This document shows positions 34,500 to 45,854 of a stretch of 64,000 nucleotides of DNA, piece after piece. A model generated the notes under the pieces. It saw only the letters and a list, made by a program, of their open reading frames with translations, was not told where the DNA came from and searched no databases. Positions within the stretch are counted from its first letter, which is position 1; each line of letters opens with the position of its first letter. The position numbers and the translations under genes are program-made. The stretch is from Neofusicoccum parvum (taxonomy: Eukaryota > Ascomycota > Dothideomycetes > Botryosphaeriales > Botryosphaeriaceae): NCBI GenBank assembly GCA_020912385.1, contig CP087210.1:744001-808000 (forward strand), written 5' to 3'.

Positions 34500-37400
34500 A
34501 TGGCCGTGCCCCCCGAAGACGTGCTGCCCGTGGCGCATTGGCGGGCCTGTGCCGGTCCCTGCGACCGCCTGTGGCTCGCCCGCGCCCTCGTCTCTCCCGC
34601 CCTGGGCCCGCGCCGTGTTGATCACTGCCTCCACGTCGCACCTGCCGTGGTCGCCGCAGCTGTGCTCCTGCTGCACGCCATCCGCCCGTTGCTGAGAAGA
34701 CGGCCGCAGTGGTCCAAGCGATTCGCCGCCGAGCCGAGCCAGCACGCCCGCGGCCACGGCAAGACCTGGACCCATTGGACCGCCGCCCTTTTTCTGCTGT
34801 CTGCCCTCGGCCTCCTCGTAGCCATCGCCTCTACTATCCTGCCTCCGCACTCTCCTCTAAGAGCTCTTGCGGTTGTGCCATGGGCAGGTCTCCCAACGAA
34901 ACAGGGTGGGAAGCTTAGGCTGATTAAACTCTGCAGGCCGTTTCTCTCCTGATCGTAGCCATTGAACGCCCCAAATCCACCCCCAAGACTCTCTTGCTCA
35001 TCCTTCTTGCGTTGTTCGTATGCAAGCTCGCCTCCTTGGTGTTGGCATTCTCTCCGTCCACGGCCCAGAAGGCCTTGGCAATTTCCGAAACATGCATCTC
35101 GGCTGTGGCAGCTGTTGCCGTTTTCGGCATGCCCATGCGCCATCCGAACATGGCCACCACCGGCATCAGCCCGCCTCACTCGTCTCCGACCTCTGAGCTG
35201 CGCAGTCCGGAAGACAATCTCACGCTGTGGCAGTTCCTGAGCGTATCGTGGATGTCTCCCCTCATCGCTCGCGGCTACAAGCGACAGCTGGATGACGGCG
35301 ATGTCTGGATGCTCCCGTATGACTTCCAGCACAGTAGGCTGCATGTTCTCTTTCGGGAACTCAAGGGAAGTGTGGTGAAGAGACTTCTCCTTGCTAATGG
35401 GCTGGATCTCGTCATCACGACCAGCCTTGGTGTCTTGGAGTCTGCAGCAAGTAAGCCCTTCTCGTTGCTGATGTACCCGTGCAGCCACTCACTTTGCCGT
35501 TCCAGACCTCGTTGCTCCAGTTCTTCTCCAGCAGCTTCTCCTATCCATCGAGGCCGGAAGCACCGGCCGGAAAAGCGCCATCATTTTTGCCACACTAATC
35601 CTCGGGGTGCGCTTGATTGCCGCCCAGTCTGCCGTCCTCTCGCTGTGGTTCTGCCGGCGATGTTACGAAAGGTCGAGAGGTGAGATGATCACAATGATCT
35701 ATGAAAAGACTTTGACCCGCAAATCGTTCGGGGCCCCCGAAGGTGAAAAGCCTAGCCAGGATGGCAGTGACGCACCTGTCAATGGCGACGAAACGGAAAG
35801 CGATCAGGGCTCTACCGAGACGGCTCAAGAGAAGAGCTTCATCGGCCGTCTTCGCTCTCGACTGGGGAAGCCCTTCGTCCAGAAACAGACTCCGGCTAAG
35901 GAGCAGCCGGAGAAAGACGCAAAACAGCCAGCAACAATGGGCAAGATTCTCAATCTTATGAGGTACGCCGGGCATATCCATCTATCCGTTTGGAGGTTCT
36001 AGCTTACGATACTCCCAGGAATGATGTATATGAAGTGGCTCAAAGGTACGCGGCTCCCCGAAAGATCCGTTGTGCGAAAGCTGAACTATTCTTCCAGGTT
36101 CTGGGAATTTCCAGATATCTTCACGAAACCGCTTCGATTGCTTGTGTCTGTCGTTCTTATCTGGAAGCTTCTAGGTTGGCCATGCCTGTTTGGCGTAACC
36201 GCCGTAATCGTGGCCCAGCTCCTCAACGCTGTGTATATCCGGCTTTTACTGCGCTGGGAGCGTGTTCGACGGGTTGCGACAGACAAGCGGCTGCACGCAA
36301 CTTCTCAATTCATCGAGGCAATTCGCCATCTGCGATGGTATGATTGGCAAGACCAGTGGCTAGGTAAGATCATGGACGCAAGACAACGCGAGTTGCATCT
36401 TCGAGTCATCACAGCCATCTTCTCGTCATTGATCGGGACAACCAATCTGCTGGCTGGCTGTTTGTTCCCCGTCGTCGCTTTCTATGCGTATACCCTGCTT
36501 GCTGGAAGACCGCTGTCCGTGGATATTGCTTTCCCGGCATTGCAGCTCTTCAACATGCTGGCAGTCAGCCTCCGCGAGCTTCCCGGCCTAATCACCACGC
36601 TGCTGAATGCATCCGTGGCCGTTGGGCGTATCAATGAGTTCATGAGCGAACCGGACAAGGAAGAGAAGTACTCAGAGCTACGAGGTTCCGACATCGCCTT
36701 CCACGATGCTTCCTTCGCCTGGCCTGGTTCTTCGACCACCGTGTTAGACAATCTGAACCTCAGCTTCCCGCCCGGCCTGACCATCATCGTCGGCAAAGTT
36801 GGAACAGGTAAGACGGCACTCCTGCAGGCAGTCCTTGGAGAGCTCGATAAACGCAACGGCGATATTGTCGTGCCAGATGAGATGATTGGCTATTGCGCGC
36901 AGTCACCATGGCTTCAGCACATGAACATCAGGGACAACATACTTTTCACTTCACCATTCGAAGAAACCCGGTATAAGCAAGTCTTAGAAGCTTGTGCCTT
37001 AAATCCCGATCTTGCGAATTTCAAGCATGGTGATCTTTCCGACTTAGGCGAGAATGGCATCGGCCTTTCTGGTGGACAGAAAGCACGAGTGGCACTTGCG
37101 AGGGCAATCTATAGTCCGGCCAGAACGCTGCTACTCGATGATCCCCTGGCAGCCCTGGACCACAATACTGCGGAAAGCATCGTCAACCGACTTTTCCGTG
37201 GCCCACTCGTGGAAGGGCGGACCATACTGCTAGTCACACACCGCGTTGACTTAGTTTGCAATCTTGCAGATCAAGTCATCGAAATTCAAGACAGTAAAGC
37301 TCAAATCCTGGATGCTGAAGCGCTGACTGCGGAACTACTCGGACCGACCGGATCACAGGAAGCACCGCTAGCACCTCTTGAGGATGACGCGGCAGAGGAG

Positions 37401-39545
37401 GACAAGAAACCTGATTCAGAGCCCGACAAGTTCATCGAAGACGAGCATAGGAAACAAGGAGAAGTTGTTGCCTCCGTCTACTGGGAGTACATCAAGGCCG
37501 GTAAGATCCGATGGTGGACAGCCTTGCTCTTGATCTTTGCGCTGTTCCGCATGACCAGACTCTTCAATTACTGGTTCCTCAAGGCTTGGGGAGAAGCATA
37601 CGAGCAATCCGGAGAGCAATCCTTCTCGGCCGGCCTCGCTAGTTTCTTTGACAGACTTCCACCCCCTGAAGTCAACGTCCGGCCTTGGCTGGTTTGGTTC
37701 CTCATCATCGCGCTTGCCTTGGCAACGATGTACTTCCTCTCCGACATCGCTCTGCTAATCATCGTCTACACCGCTGGCAAACGACTGTACAGAGAGGTGA
37801 TTTGGAAAGTCAGCCGCGCAACTTTCCGCTTCTACGACGTTACTCCAATGGGACGTCTGATGAACCGAGTGACATCGGATATTGGGACGCTGGATGGAGG
37901 CATCAGTGATCAGCTGCAGAGTGTGGCTTGGTATGCCATTGGCTGGGTTGCGGCTATCGTCGTGATTGCATCAGTCACTCCTCTTTTTCTCATCGCCTCC
38001 CTCGCCCTCACCGCTTGGTTTGTCTATATCTTTATGCGCTTCTTGCCTACTTCGCAGAGCCTTCGACGACTTGAGGTACATCTCCACTATCTCTCCGCGG
38101 CTTCACTCACAGCTAATCCGGGGACAATAGATGGTGTCGCTGAGCCCGCTGATGTCCAACTTCGGTGTGCTGCTCAATGGATTAACCACGATCCGAGGTA
38201 CGTCGCAACCCCTTCCGCCAGGTGCAATGCTCACTCTCCATCAGCCTTCCGCGCCCAGCCTCGCTTCCAAGATCGTGTCATCGTTGTGACAGATGCGTTC
38301 CAGAAGATGGACCACTTCTACTGGTGCGTGTTCCCAGCCTTGCGACTTCATGCCGTGTGTATGCTTACTGTCCGCAGGAGCCTCCAAGCCTGGTTGACCT
38401 ATCGATTCGATGCGCTGTCCGCATTCTCATCGTTTGGACTCACGCTGCTTGCGCTCTATGAAGACCTCACTCCTGGCCTTACGGCCTTCATGCTGACATC
38501 TGCATCCAACTGTACGTTTCTCCATCTGACGCCGTCGCAAGTTTCTTACGAGTGGTCTTCCAGTTGTGCTCTTCACGCATTCGCTCTGCAAGCAGTACGG
38601 TAAACTCCAGATGGATTTTGTCTCTGTCGAGCGTGTAGTAGAGCTTCTGCATCTAGAGGAAGAGCCAGTTGGCACCTTGGAGCCTCCAGCATCTTGGCCA
38701 GGGTACGGAGATGACATTGTGTTCGAGAATGTCACAATCAAGTATGCTCCGCATCTCGAGGCATCTCTTTCAGACATATCATTCCACATTCCTGGAGGAT
38801 CTACTGTCGCTATAGTAGGGCGGACGGGGTCGGGCAAGAGCACGCTCGCTCTGACGCTCCTAAGGACAGGTAAGCTATCTGCAGGCCCGTCGCAAGGCCG
38901 AAGTACTGAATATGGCGCAGTCCTCCCCGAAGCAGGTGGCTCGATCCACGTAGGAAACGTTGATATCTCCAAAGTCGACGTCCACACTTGGCGCCAACGC
39001 ATAGTCAGTGATCTCTCTCCTTCACGCTGACGGAAATACTCACCGCCTGGCAGACCTTCGTCGCCCAAGACCCCGTCCTCTTTCCCGGCTCCATGCGCGA
39101 GAACCTCGACCCGGTTAACCAGCACTCGGACGAGGAGTGCGCTGCCGTTCTTCACCGCGTCCTCGGCGCTGACTGGTCATTGTCGTCGCATATAGACGGC
39201 GGCGGCAAGAACATGAGCCAAGGGCAGCGGCAGCTGGTTGGCCTGGGCCGCGCGATTCTGCGACGGAGCCCGATAATCGTGCTGGACGAGGTATGCCGAC
39301 TTTCGCCACCCCGCAAGATCTAGCACCCACGAATATAGATGCTGACAGTTTCGCAACAGGCCACCGCTTCAATCGACAAGGAGACGGCGCTTGCGATCCA
39401 AGAGGTGCTCCGCGACGAGCTGAAGGAGAGCACGGTCATCACGATCGCGCACCGTGTGGAGGCGGTCAAGAACGCGGACTACTGCATTGTGCTGGATAAT
39501 GGGAGGGTGGTTGCGAATGGGACGCCGGAGGAAGTGGCGCTCTAG
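34500..39545 (+). CDS. ABC-C (MRP-type) full transporter
   Basis: Twelve exons proposed: 34500-34887, 34959-35450, 35506-35962, 36019-36045, 36098-38075, 38131-38197, 38245-38323, 38378-38511, 38564-38869, 38921-39003, 39054-39290 and 39360-39545, giving 1477 residues. A Leu-rich N-terminal membrane region (TMD0) precedes TMD1, NBD1, TMD2 and NBD2. NBD1 has Walker A VGKVGTGKTAL, the Q loop QSPWLQHMNIRDNILF, signature LSGGQKARVALARA and Walker B TLLLDDPLAALD. NBD2 has Walker A GRTGSGKSTL, signature MSQGQRQLVGLGRA, Walker B PIIVLDE and the H loop IAHR. The signature Ser of NBD2 is retained. ABC-C pumps export conjugates or metabolites at the plasma or vacuolar membrane. The first intron (donor GTCTCC) is the least certain; exon 4 is only 27 nt. 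Substrate unknown. Confidence 0.9.
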
Positions 39546-40153
39546 GAATGAGGTTTGAAAATGGGAATCCTGGAAAAGAAATTGATCAGTACGAGACCTA
39601 CGACTGCCATGAAGATTGGAAATGCCGGGCCAGTTGGGATCATAGACCGGAGGGAAGATCTGAGATCGAGTGTGCTACACGTGTGCATAGAAGACAAGAG
39701 CGTTCTCTGCGACTCAGGTAGACGACGAACATCGACGTGGCGGCCATGACGAAGCAAAATGAAGACTTTTCAAGACCAGCTAGCTCTTGCGGTGCCTCGT
39801 CCTTCGCAGCAACGTGATGCTGTTGCCTGCCCCTCCGCGATCCTGAGCTGGCGCGTCTCACCCTCGTTGAGCGCCCAGCAAAGCCTGCATGCTTCCGTTT
39901 GCCAGCGCCGCCGGTTACGTCAGCCTCGCTTGGGTGCTCTTCCCATAGCCGGCTGCTTCTCGTCAGCAGCTCCTTCCTCCTGCTCGCCGGTCAGCTCTCC
40001 GGGCTGCTACGGCTGGCCGCTGCCACTCGCTGCCTTTCCTAGCCTAGCATGCCTTCCTGTTTGTGCCCTACGGCTGCCACCAGTGTCGCCGCCTGGCCAA
40101 CAGCACTTGATGCTACTCGCCTGCTGTGGGTCCGTGTGTCCTCCTCCCGAAGT
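39546..40153. other. Intergenic between the ABC transporter and the U2 gene
   Basis: No gene is recognised. It should contain the upstream promoter part of the U2 gene. Confidence 0.5.
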
Positions 40154-40160
40154 TATATAA
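40154..40160 (+). promoter_or_regulatory. TATA box of the U2 snRNA gene
   Basis: TATATAA lies about 40 nt upstream of the inferred U2 5' end, in an otherwise pyrimidine-rich stretch, as for a Pol II snRNA promoter. Confidence 0.6.
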
Positions 40161-40197
40161 ACCCCCCTCCTCCTCAACACTACCTCTCTTTTCTCCT

Positions 40198-40379
40198 CAG
40201 CTCTCTCAGCCTTTTGGCTTTGATCAAGTGTAGTAACTGTTCTTGCTAGTTTAATCGCTAGTACGTCTCTCTGGAGGCATATTACCGTTCAATTTTTGGA
40301 AACAGTCTAGTGGCCGCTGAACTTCGTTCATGTCGCTAGTCACGGTGTCGCCAGTACTGCACTGCCGCTGGCTGACGCG
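40198..40379 (+). ncRNA. U2: U2 spliceosomal snRNA
   Basis: The 5' part is clearly U2: CAGCCTTTTGGCTTTGATCA forms stem-loop I, and GTGTAGTAACTGTTCTT carries GUAGUA, the branch-site pairing element. Stem IIa is CTAG-TTTAATCG-CTAG and stem IIb is CTC-TCTG-GAG. The Sm site is CAATTTTTGG at about 40290-40299. A stem III can form from CTAGTGGC with GTCGCTAG around TGAAC-TTC-GTTCA. Stem IV forms from GTCGCCAG and CTGGCTGAC. The total is about 180 nt, normal for U2. The 5' end is set by alignment to the standard 14 nt before the TTTTGGC loop and the 3' end by stem IV; both may be off by a few nt. One base next to GUAGUA is A where most eukaryotes have U. Confidence 0.95.
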
Positions 40380-40858
40380 AACTTCACTCATCTTTTCGTC
40401 ATACTGCTAGCCAAGCGCTGGCACTTGAGGAAGAGGTTGATTGTAATTTGGAGTTGAAGCTCAAGCCGGCTTGGGCTTGGACTCAGAGAGCTGAGTGTCC
40501 TTGTGTGAGTGCAGTGGCCTTGGAACTTTGCTTGCGCGGTGAGGCTGGTCATTCCTTGCCGGTGCCTTTTATGGCAATAAAAAGTCGGATCGGGGCAAAC
40601 ACGACCCGCGCAGGGTCTTGGGAGCCGTCTGGCTCTGCCCATCCCACTCCTCTCACCCAGACCTCTTCATCCGACTCTCTTCATCTAGCTCTCCTCATCC
40701 AACTCTCCTTATCCGGCTCTGTTCTCATCATCCGGCTCTGCTCATCCAGCGTCTTGAGCAACGAACAAGCTTGCAAGAACAAGCTCCACGACGCTCGTCA
40801 CTCGTCACTCATCACTCGCCACGACACCCACAGACAGTGTCATTGTCGTCCCGTCGGT
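40380..40858. other. Leader region of the F-box-like gene with pyrimidine-rich tandem repeats
   Basis: About 40640-40755 is built from imperfect repeats of a CTCTTCATCCGACT-type unit (about 15-17 nt), and about 40793-40825 from ACTCGTC/ACTCATC units. The downstream frame is open back to 40448, but the sequence there is low-complexity Ser/Leu/Ile, so it is read as promoter and leader. Confidence 0.5.
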
Positions 40859-41623
40859 ATGGCGTCCTTGTTGTCACTTCCAACCGAGCTCCGTCAGGGA
40901 ATCCTCACCCGCTGCCTCCCCGAGAAGGTCGACCTCGCGAAGCCATGGCCGCAGCCAGTCCGCTCTGTCATGCACATTTGCGTGCGTCTGCGCCTTGACA
41001 TGCACTGGGTGCTGGATCACTGGTTCCCCATATACAACATCGAGAACGCCGACGTCGTCCGCGCGTGGGACGCGTCGAAGAAGAGCACCGTCACGCCTCG
41101 GGCTCTCTACTCGTACCCGAACAGCATGACCGACCTCATCGACCACACCAACTCCCTCTACCTCAGCTACGCCACAGCCCTGGCGCCGCCGGCCGTCCCC
41201 AACGACCCGAACAACCGCATCGCGTCGTTCGTTGTCAGCCACGCGACCTGGCCGCCGGGCCCCATCCGCGTCGCGCGCCTCGCGGTCTTCGACGCCCGAC
41301 ACAAGGGCTGCCGGTTCCCGCCCGTCGACCCCGTCTCGGAGTGGCGCAGCGTCGTCCCCCTCCTCGCTGAGCTCGCCAACTTCGGGCTGCGGCGCCCCGG
41401 CCCCGAGCACAGCTCGACCATCATGGTGGCCGAGACCCTCGCCGCCCTGCAGGGCTTCCGCTCGCACCGCTTCCCCCTGCGCCTCCGCAGCGACCCCGTC
41501 ATCATACTCGGCATCGTCAGGGAGCATGACTTGTACGTCACCATCGACCAGCTGAAGAACTGGGGCCGCAACTTCAATTCGCTGTACAAGGAGTTGACGC
41601 AGATGGGCTTCAGGATCTGCTGA
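40859..41623 (+). CDS. Small F-box-like protein
   Basis: 254 residues from the ATG at 40859, single exon. The N-terminus MASLLSLPTELRQGILTRCL fits an F-box-like start (LPxEL...I). The rest, with ICVRLRLDMHWVLDHW and GRNFNSLYKELTQMGFRIC, has no domain I can name. F-box proteins are SCF ubiquitin-ligase adaptors, but many short fungal ones are uncharacterised. An in-frame extension up to 40448 is rejected because it is made of leader repeats. Sequence after the stop remains coding-like in another frame (41695-41853), so the 3' end may be altered or split. Confidence 0.65.
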   Translation: MASLLSLPTELRQGILTRCLPEKVDLAKPWPQPVRSVMHICVRLRLDMHWVLDHWFPIYNIENADVVRAWDASKKSTVTPRALYSYPNSMTDLIDHTNSLYLSYATALAPPAVPNDPNNRIASFVVSHATWPPGPIRVARLAVFDARHKGCRFPPVDPVSEWRSVVPLLAELANFGLRRPGPEHSSTIMVAETLAALQGFRSHRFPLRLRSDPVIILGIVREHDLYVTIDQLKNWGRNFNSLYKELTQMGFRIC

Positions 41624-42115
41624 AGGAACAAGGAGGTGACAAAGCGGGCGAGTTACGCGGAGCAGTATGACAAGTCTACAGGAAGGTCTATGAGAAGTTT
41701 GTTGCTTCATCGGGAGGGCTTCGCTATGAGATGGAACACTTTTGCTCGGGTATAATGGAAGAGAAGTTGCTGGCTCCGTCTCCAGGGTTTCGGTATGGAA
41801 TAAATCGCATTTGCTCAGAAGGAAGAGAAGAAAGGTTTAGAGAAGATGTGTAGCTGAACTTGCTAGGACAGAATCAACGGTCAATGCAGAACTAACATGC
41901 TTTGAACTCCATTTGTAGGCATTCTCGCTACTTGGTACGTGGTCGATTGATGAATTGATACAACAAGAACATGTTCTTGGCTCGTGGGCAGTTGAGGCAT
42001 TCATCCGGCCAGCGAAAAGAATGCCACACCCATCCGGATGAATGCTTCGACTGCCCATGAAGGCAGGAACGTAGTGCAATACTATCCGAATCGACCTCGT
42101 AACAAAACGCGCACC
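41624..42115. other. Intergenic, convergent with the MBL hydrolase gene
   Basis: It contains the tandem duplication listed at 41695-41832. The remainder is not recognised. Confidence 0.5.
41695..41832 (+). repeat. Diverged 69-nt tandem duplication with an open frame
   Basis: Two 69-nt units (41695-41763 and 41764-41832) encode 23-residue repeats that share the pattern K..A.S.G.RY.....CS...EE, about 10 of 23 identical. The frame runs on to TAG at 41851-41853. It could be a lost C-terminal exon of the F-box-like gene or another relic. Confidence 0.5.
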
Positions 42116-43102
42116 TCAAGCATCCGTCAAAGGGATCCTCCACCCTTCTAGCTCTTCCCTCGTCTTGGCAGCGACACGGTGATGCCTGTTCGCCTCCCAG
42201 ATCTCGCCGCCCTCGCCAAACTGGTTCGAGAGATGGCCGAGGAAGAAGTCCAGGTTCTTGTCAGCTTCGGGAAACGCGTCCTTGAAGGTCTTGTAGATCT
42301 CGTCCACCGACGGCTGCTTCGGGGCGTTCGTGATCTTCTCTTTGAACAGCTGCAGGTACTTCCTGTTGTGCGCCAGGTCGGCCTTGGCGTCCAACGTCCA
42401 GCCCTCCTCGATGTGGCCGGGTATGATCTTCGCGGGGTTGAGGGACTCGATCAGGTCCAGCGTGCTCAGCCAGGCGGCGTGGATGGCCGGCGTCTCGATC
42501 TCCTCCGCCCTGCGCATCCCGATCAGCCGCCCGCGAAGGAGAAAATCGATGCGAGAGCTGAGGGCCGGAACTCACCACACGTGATTGCTCCTCGCGTACA
42601 TGGCATCCCCGGTCACGACCGTCCGCTCCCCCGGCACCCAGAACAGCGTGTGGTCGACGCTGTCGCCCTGCACGGGGCCCATCAGCACCACGACCTCGCC
42701 GTCCAGCATGAAGAAGCTGAACGGGTACGGCTCCGGCTTCGCGGGCGGGTTGGGCGAGAAGTTCTCCTTGCCGTAGACGGCGGGCCAGTACGCGACCTTC
42801 TCGTCGTACTCGCGGTCGATGGCGGCGCGCACGTAGGGCGCGGCGAGGAAGCGGGCGGCCGGGAAGGCCTCGAGGATGGGGTTCGCGCTGAAGTAGTGGT
42901 CCGGGTGGTGGTGCGTCACGAAGACGGCGGCGAGCGCGGCCGAGGGCGCGGTGCGCTTGATCCAGGACGCGACCGAGAGCGCGTCGTGCAGCAGGAAGGG
43001 CGGGTCGATCAGGATGGCGGACGCGGGGCCGACGATCAGCGTGGACACGCTGGAGAGCCCTTTGACGCTGGAGATGTGGTGGTGTGTTTTGAGGGTCGTC
43101 AT
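42116..43102 (-). CDS. Metallo-beta-lactamase-fold hydrolase
   Basis: Exons 43102-42576 and 42509-42116 with a 66-nt intron give 306 residues. Zinc-binding motif HxHxDH is present as THHHPDH (His64, His66, Asp68, His69). Later metal ligands are probably Asp in VVTGDAMYAR and His in IIPGHIEEGW. The strand GPVQGDSVDHTLFWVPGER fits the family. There is no signal peptide. This class covers glyoxalase II-like thioester hydrolases, lactonases and lactamases; the C-terminal helical part (IYKTFKDAFPEADKN) matches fungal MBL hydrolases of unknown substrate. It sits at the left edge of a run of oxidoreductase genes. Confidence 0.9.
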
Positions 43103-43799
43103 GGTGGTTGCTGGCTGCTCGGGGGCGGCTGCGATTGAGGGCTGGACTGCAGGCCGCGCGGGCGAGACGCGTTTGTATTTGTATACATCAGGCGACTACC
43201 TGCTTCTGCAGCCGCAAATGCCGGGTCGTTCGACGGAGTGCCGGTCGAGTCTAGGATTTAACTTTCAAAGTCCCGCTCAACCCCTCTCTGACGCAAGCGG
43301 AATGTGGGGTTGGCTGCTTGAGGCGCCTTCGATGCTCCATAGCCGCGATGGATAGAAGTCGCGGTGGTGTGACACGTCTATGATATGCTCGGCTGATCGA
43401 CAGTACAAACTTTGAGCTATAGCTTCATTTGTGCGCTTAGCCAGCCGTGTGCGTACCTGCGTAGACAGCAACGACGGATGACATCACGACGGCCCTGGTT
43501 CTGTGGCTGATGCGGGGCAGCCTTGGTAGACCTAGCGCAGTGCGGGGCTTTCAGCAACACTGCCGCGGCCATTGGGCTTGCATCCCGAATGCGACTTGAG
43601 CTGTCATGCGCCCCTAGACACAAAAGGCAATCTAGTGCTATACTTTCGCAATTAAGCTTAAAGTTGGTGGCATCAAAGAGCCCCGTTTGTCCAACTTCAA
43701 GTCCTTGATCCACAGCACCACAGCTTCGGGGCAGTCTATCCACAGACGTCTATATACTGTGTGGAGGCGTAAACCCCCAAGCCACGTGATATGGTTCAT
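43103..43799. other. Intergenic upstream of the MBL hydrolase gene
   Basis: No gene is seen in 697 bp. Confidence 0.55.
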
Positions 43800-44707
43800 C
43801 TAAAGCGCCAACCAGCCGCCGTCCACCGGCACCACTGCGCCGTTTGCTCCTTTGGCGTGCGGGCTCGAGTAGAACAGCACCGTCTGCGCCACGTCGGTCA
43901 CGTCGTTCACCACCCCCGTCATCTGCTTCTCGGCGACCTTCCAACCCTCGGGGTTGATGCCTGTGGCCATCGCTTCCCCGATGTTCGTATGCATGCCGCC
44001 CGGCATGACTGCCACGGAACGGATGTTCTTGGCACCGTACATGACGGCCGTGTTCTTGGTGAGGCCAAGGAGGCCGTGCTTTGATGCGGTGTAGGCGGCG
44101 CCTGGGAGGGTGAGTCAGTGGGCCTGGCGATCAACGCGAGGCGGCAGCATGGGGAGAGCGGTGTTGGAAAGGCTGGCTGGGCAACGCACCGGCAATGCCG
44201 CACTTGAGAGATGCGACGGACGCAATGTTGACGATGATGCCCCCGGCGGGTTCTTGCTTCTGGAATTGGTTGACGCCGAGTTTGCAGAAGAGGAAGGGCG
44301 CGGTCAGATTGATGGCCATGACGCGGTCCCAAAGGCTGCGCTCGACGTCGCCAACCGGGTCGAATCTCCACGGGGAACTCTGGTTAGCGAGCGCGGTTCC
44401 TCGGCGAGGGAGCAACACACTTGTCTACAACGCCGGCATTGTTGACCAAGACGTCGAGGCGGCCGAACCTCTCGATGGTCTTGTTGAAGAAGTCGTTGAC
44501 GGACGTCTCGTTTGTGATGTCGGCGACGGTAGCCAGAAACTTGCCGTCGAACGGCCCCGCAAACTCCTTCTCCACTTCGGCGAGGCGGTCCTTGTTGATG
44601 TCGCAAACGGACACTGATGCTCCTGCATCCAAAAAGGCCGTCGCGATGGCTTTGCCCAAGCCTCCCGCTGCGCCGGTAACAAGGACAATTTTTCCTGAGA
44701 AATCCAT
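43800..44707 (-). CDS. Short-chain dehydrogenase/reductase
   Basis: Exons 44707-44421, 44377-44190 and 44101-43800 give 258 residues, a standard classical SDR length. The cofactor motif is TGAAGGLG near residue 11, followed by NNAG in LVNNAGVVD, the catalytic Ser in VNIASVAS and YTASK. CDINKDRL at the end of beta 2 carries an acidic residue, which favours NAD over NADP. The first intron is only 43 nt and its acceptor (AACCAGAG) is the least certain junction. The start MDFSGKIVLVTG is chosen over an upstream Met at 44920, which would add 71 residues without family support. Substrate unknown. Confidence 0.9.
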
Positions 44708-45854
44708 CTTCAAGTCTGGTTTCGCCGTGCAAATAACTCGATCAGACGAGGGCAAAGAGCAAGGTGGCTGGACGACAAGAACGCCAGGCGGACCTGCCCT
44801 TAAATACCACCAAGCATCTGGGCTGGTCCCAGCTCCTACCGCGTCCAGGGTGCGCCGTACTCCTCGCACTGTGACTGGACGGAAGAACGACGCTACGCTA
44901 GGCTGGTGCGGTTCCACCAACTGACGTGCCGGACTTCACCTCCCCACGTAGGGGTTTAGCGAGTCCGAGTATATTATGCGAGTGCGGCGTCGGCATTCGA
45001 AAGTCCCCTGAAAATGATGCGTTCGAGCGTGAGTATCAGAAACCTGGTTTCTAAAAGAGCCATCGAGATTCGGCGGGGGGGACCACAAACGGGCGTTTTG
45101 ACCAGCGGCGGCCCACTTTAACAGACCTATCTCACCGTCCAGGGCCCAAATAGATCCCGCTCCCGACCCTGTAACCCTCCCGCTTCCTAATCTTGGGCCG
45201 CACAGTGGACTGGTTGGCATGAGTCTGGTTCCGGGGCCCGAACTGGCGCCACGCCTCGGACCGAAAGCTGGAGCCAGAGCCGTTTGCACGTTCGTTTGCG
45301 AGGATGTTCGGCAAGCGGACTTCCCGCAGACGAGTACGAGTATGCGAGAATCCTTGGAATCTCGAATACACGTAATAAGACATTTGCGTGTCAACACTCA
45401 ACGGACAGCGAGTCAGACCCTCAGGGAATCCGCTTGGCTTCACAGATTCTAGGACCAAGATACAAAGGGCACAACGGCGAATTCAAGAAAGATCCAAGAC
45501 CTTTGGCCACTCGAAAACAAGTGGCGAGAATCGTCGAGAAGAGCGCTCGATTGAAAGAATGCAGTTCGAGCTTGATGTGAACTTCACTGTCGCACCGGAG
45601 GGATGGCGATGGGGAAGATTGCGTCCTCTAGTATCCCGGCAATGCCGAGCTCCCATTTTGTAGCAGGCGTCACCACAGTCCATGGAGCCGTTTGCTAGAT
45701 GCCTCCCTGGCTGTCACCATGAACCTGCTAGAGACGCATACCAAACGCTCTCAGCTGCACCTGCGTGTCTCGAGAGCACAGTGAATGCCAGTCGTCCTTC
45801 GCAGATGCAAAAATCAGGTGCTTGTTCTAATCTAGACGCTCGGCCAGCAGTAGC
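44708..45854. other. Intergenic, about 1.1 kb
   Basis: This lies upstream of the SDR gene and downstream of the D-2-hydroxyacid dehydrogenase gene. ORFs on both strands of 44936-45660 are mutual shadows; no domain is recognised. Confidence 0.5.

Noticed and set aside
40556..40585. U5-like hairpin with GCCTTTTAT in its loop (stem TTGCC/GGCAA)
   Set aside because: No Sm site follows and the loop is GCCTTTTAT rather than GCCTTTTAC; the short stem is likely chance.
44705..44920. Upstream start for the SDR at 44920
   Set aside because: It would add 71 residues before the nucleotide-binding fold, which normally starts within a few residues of the N-terminus.
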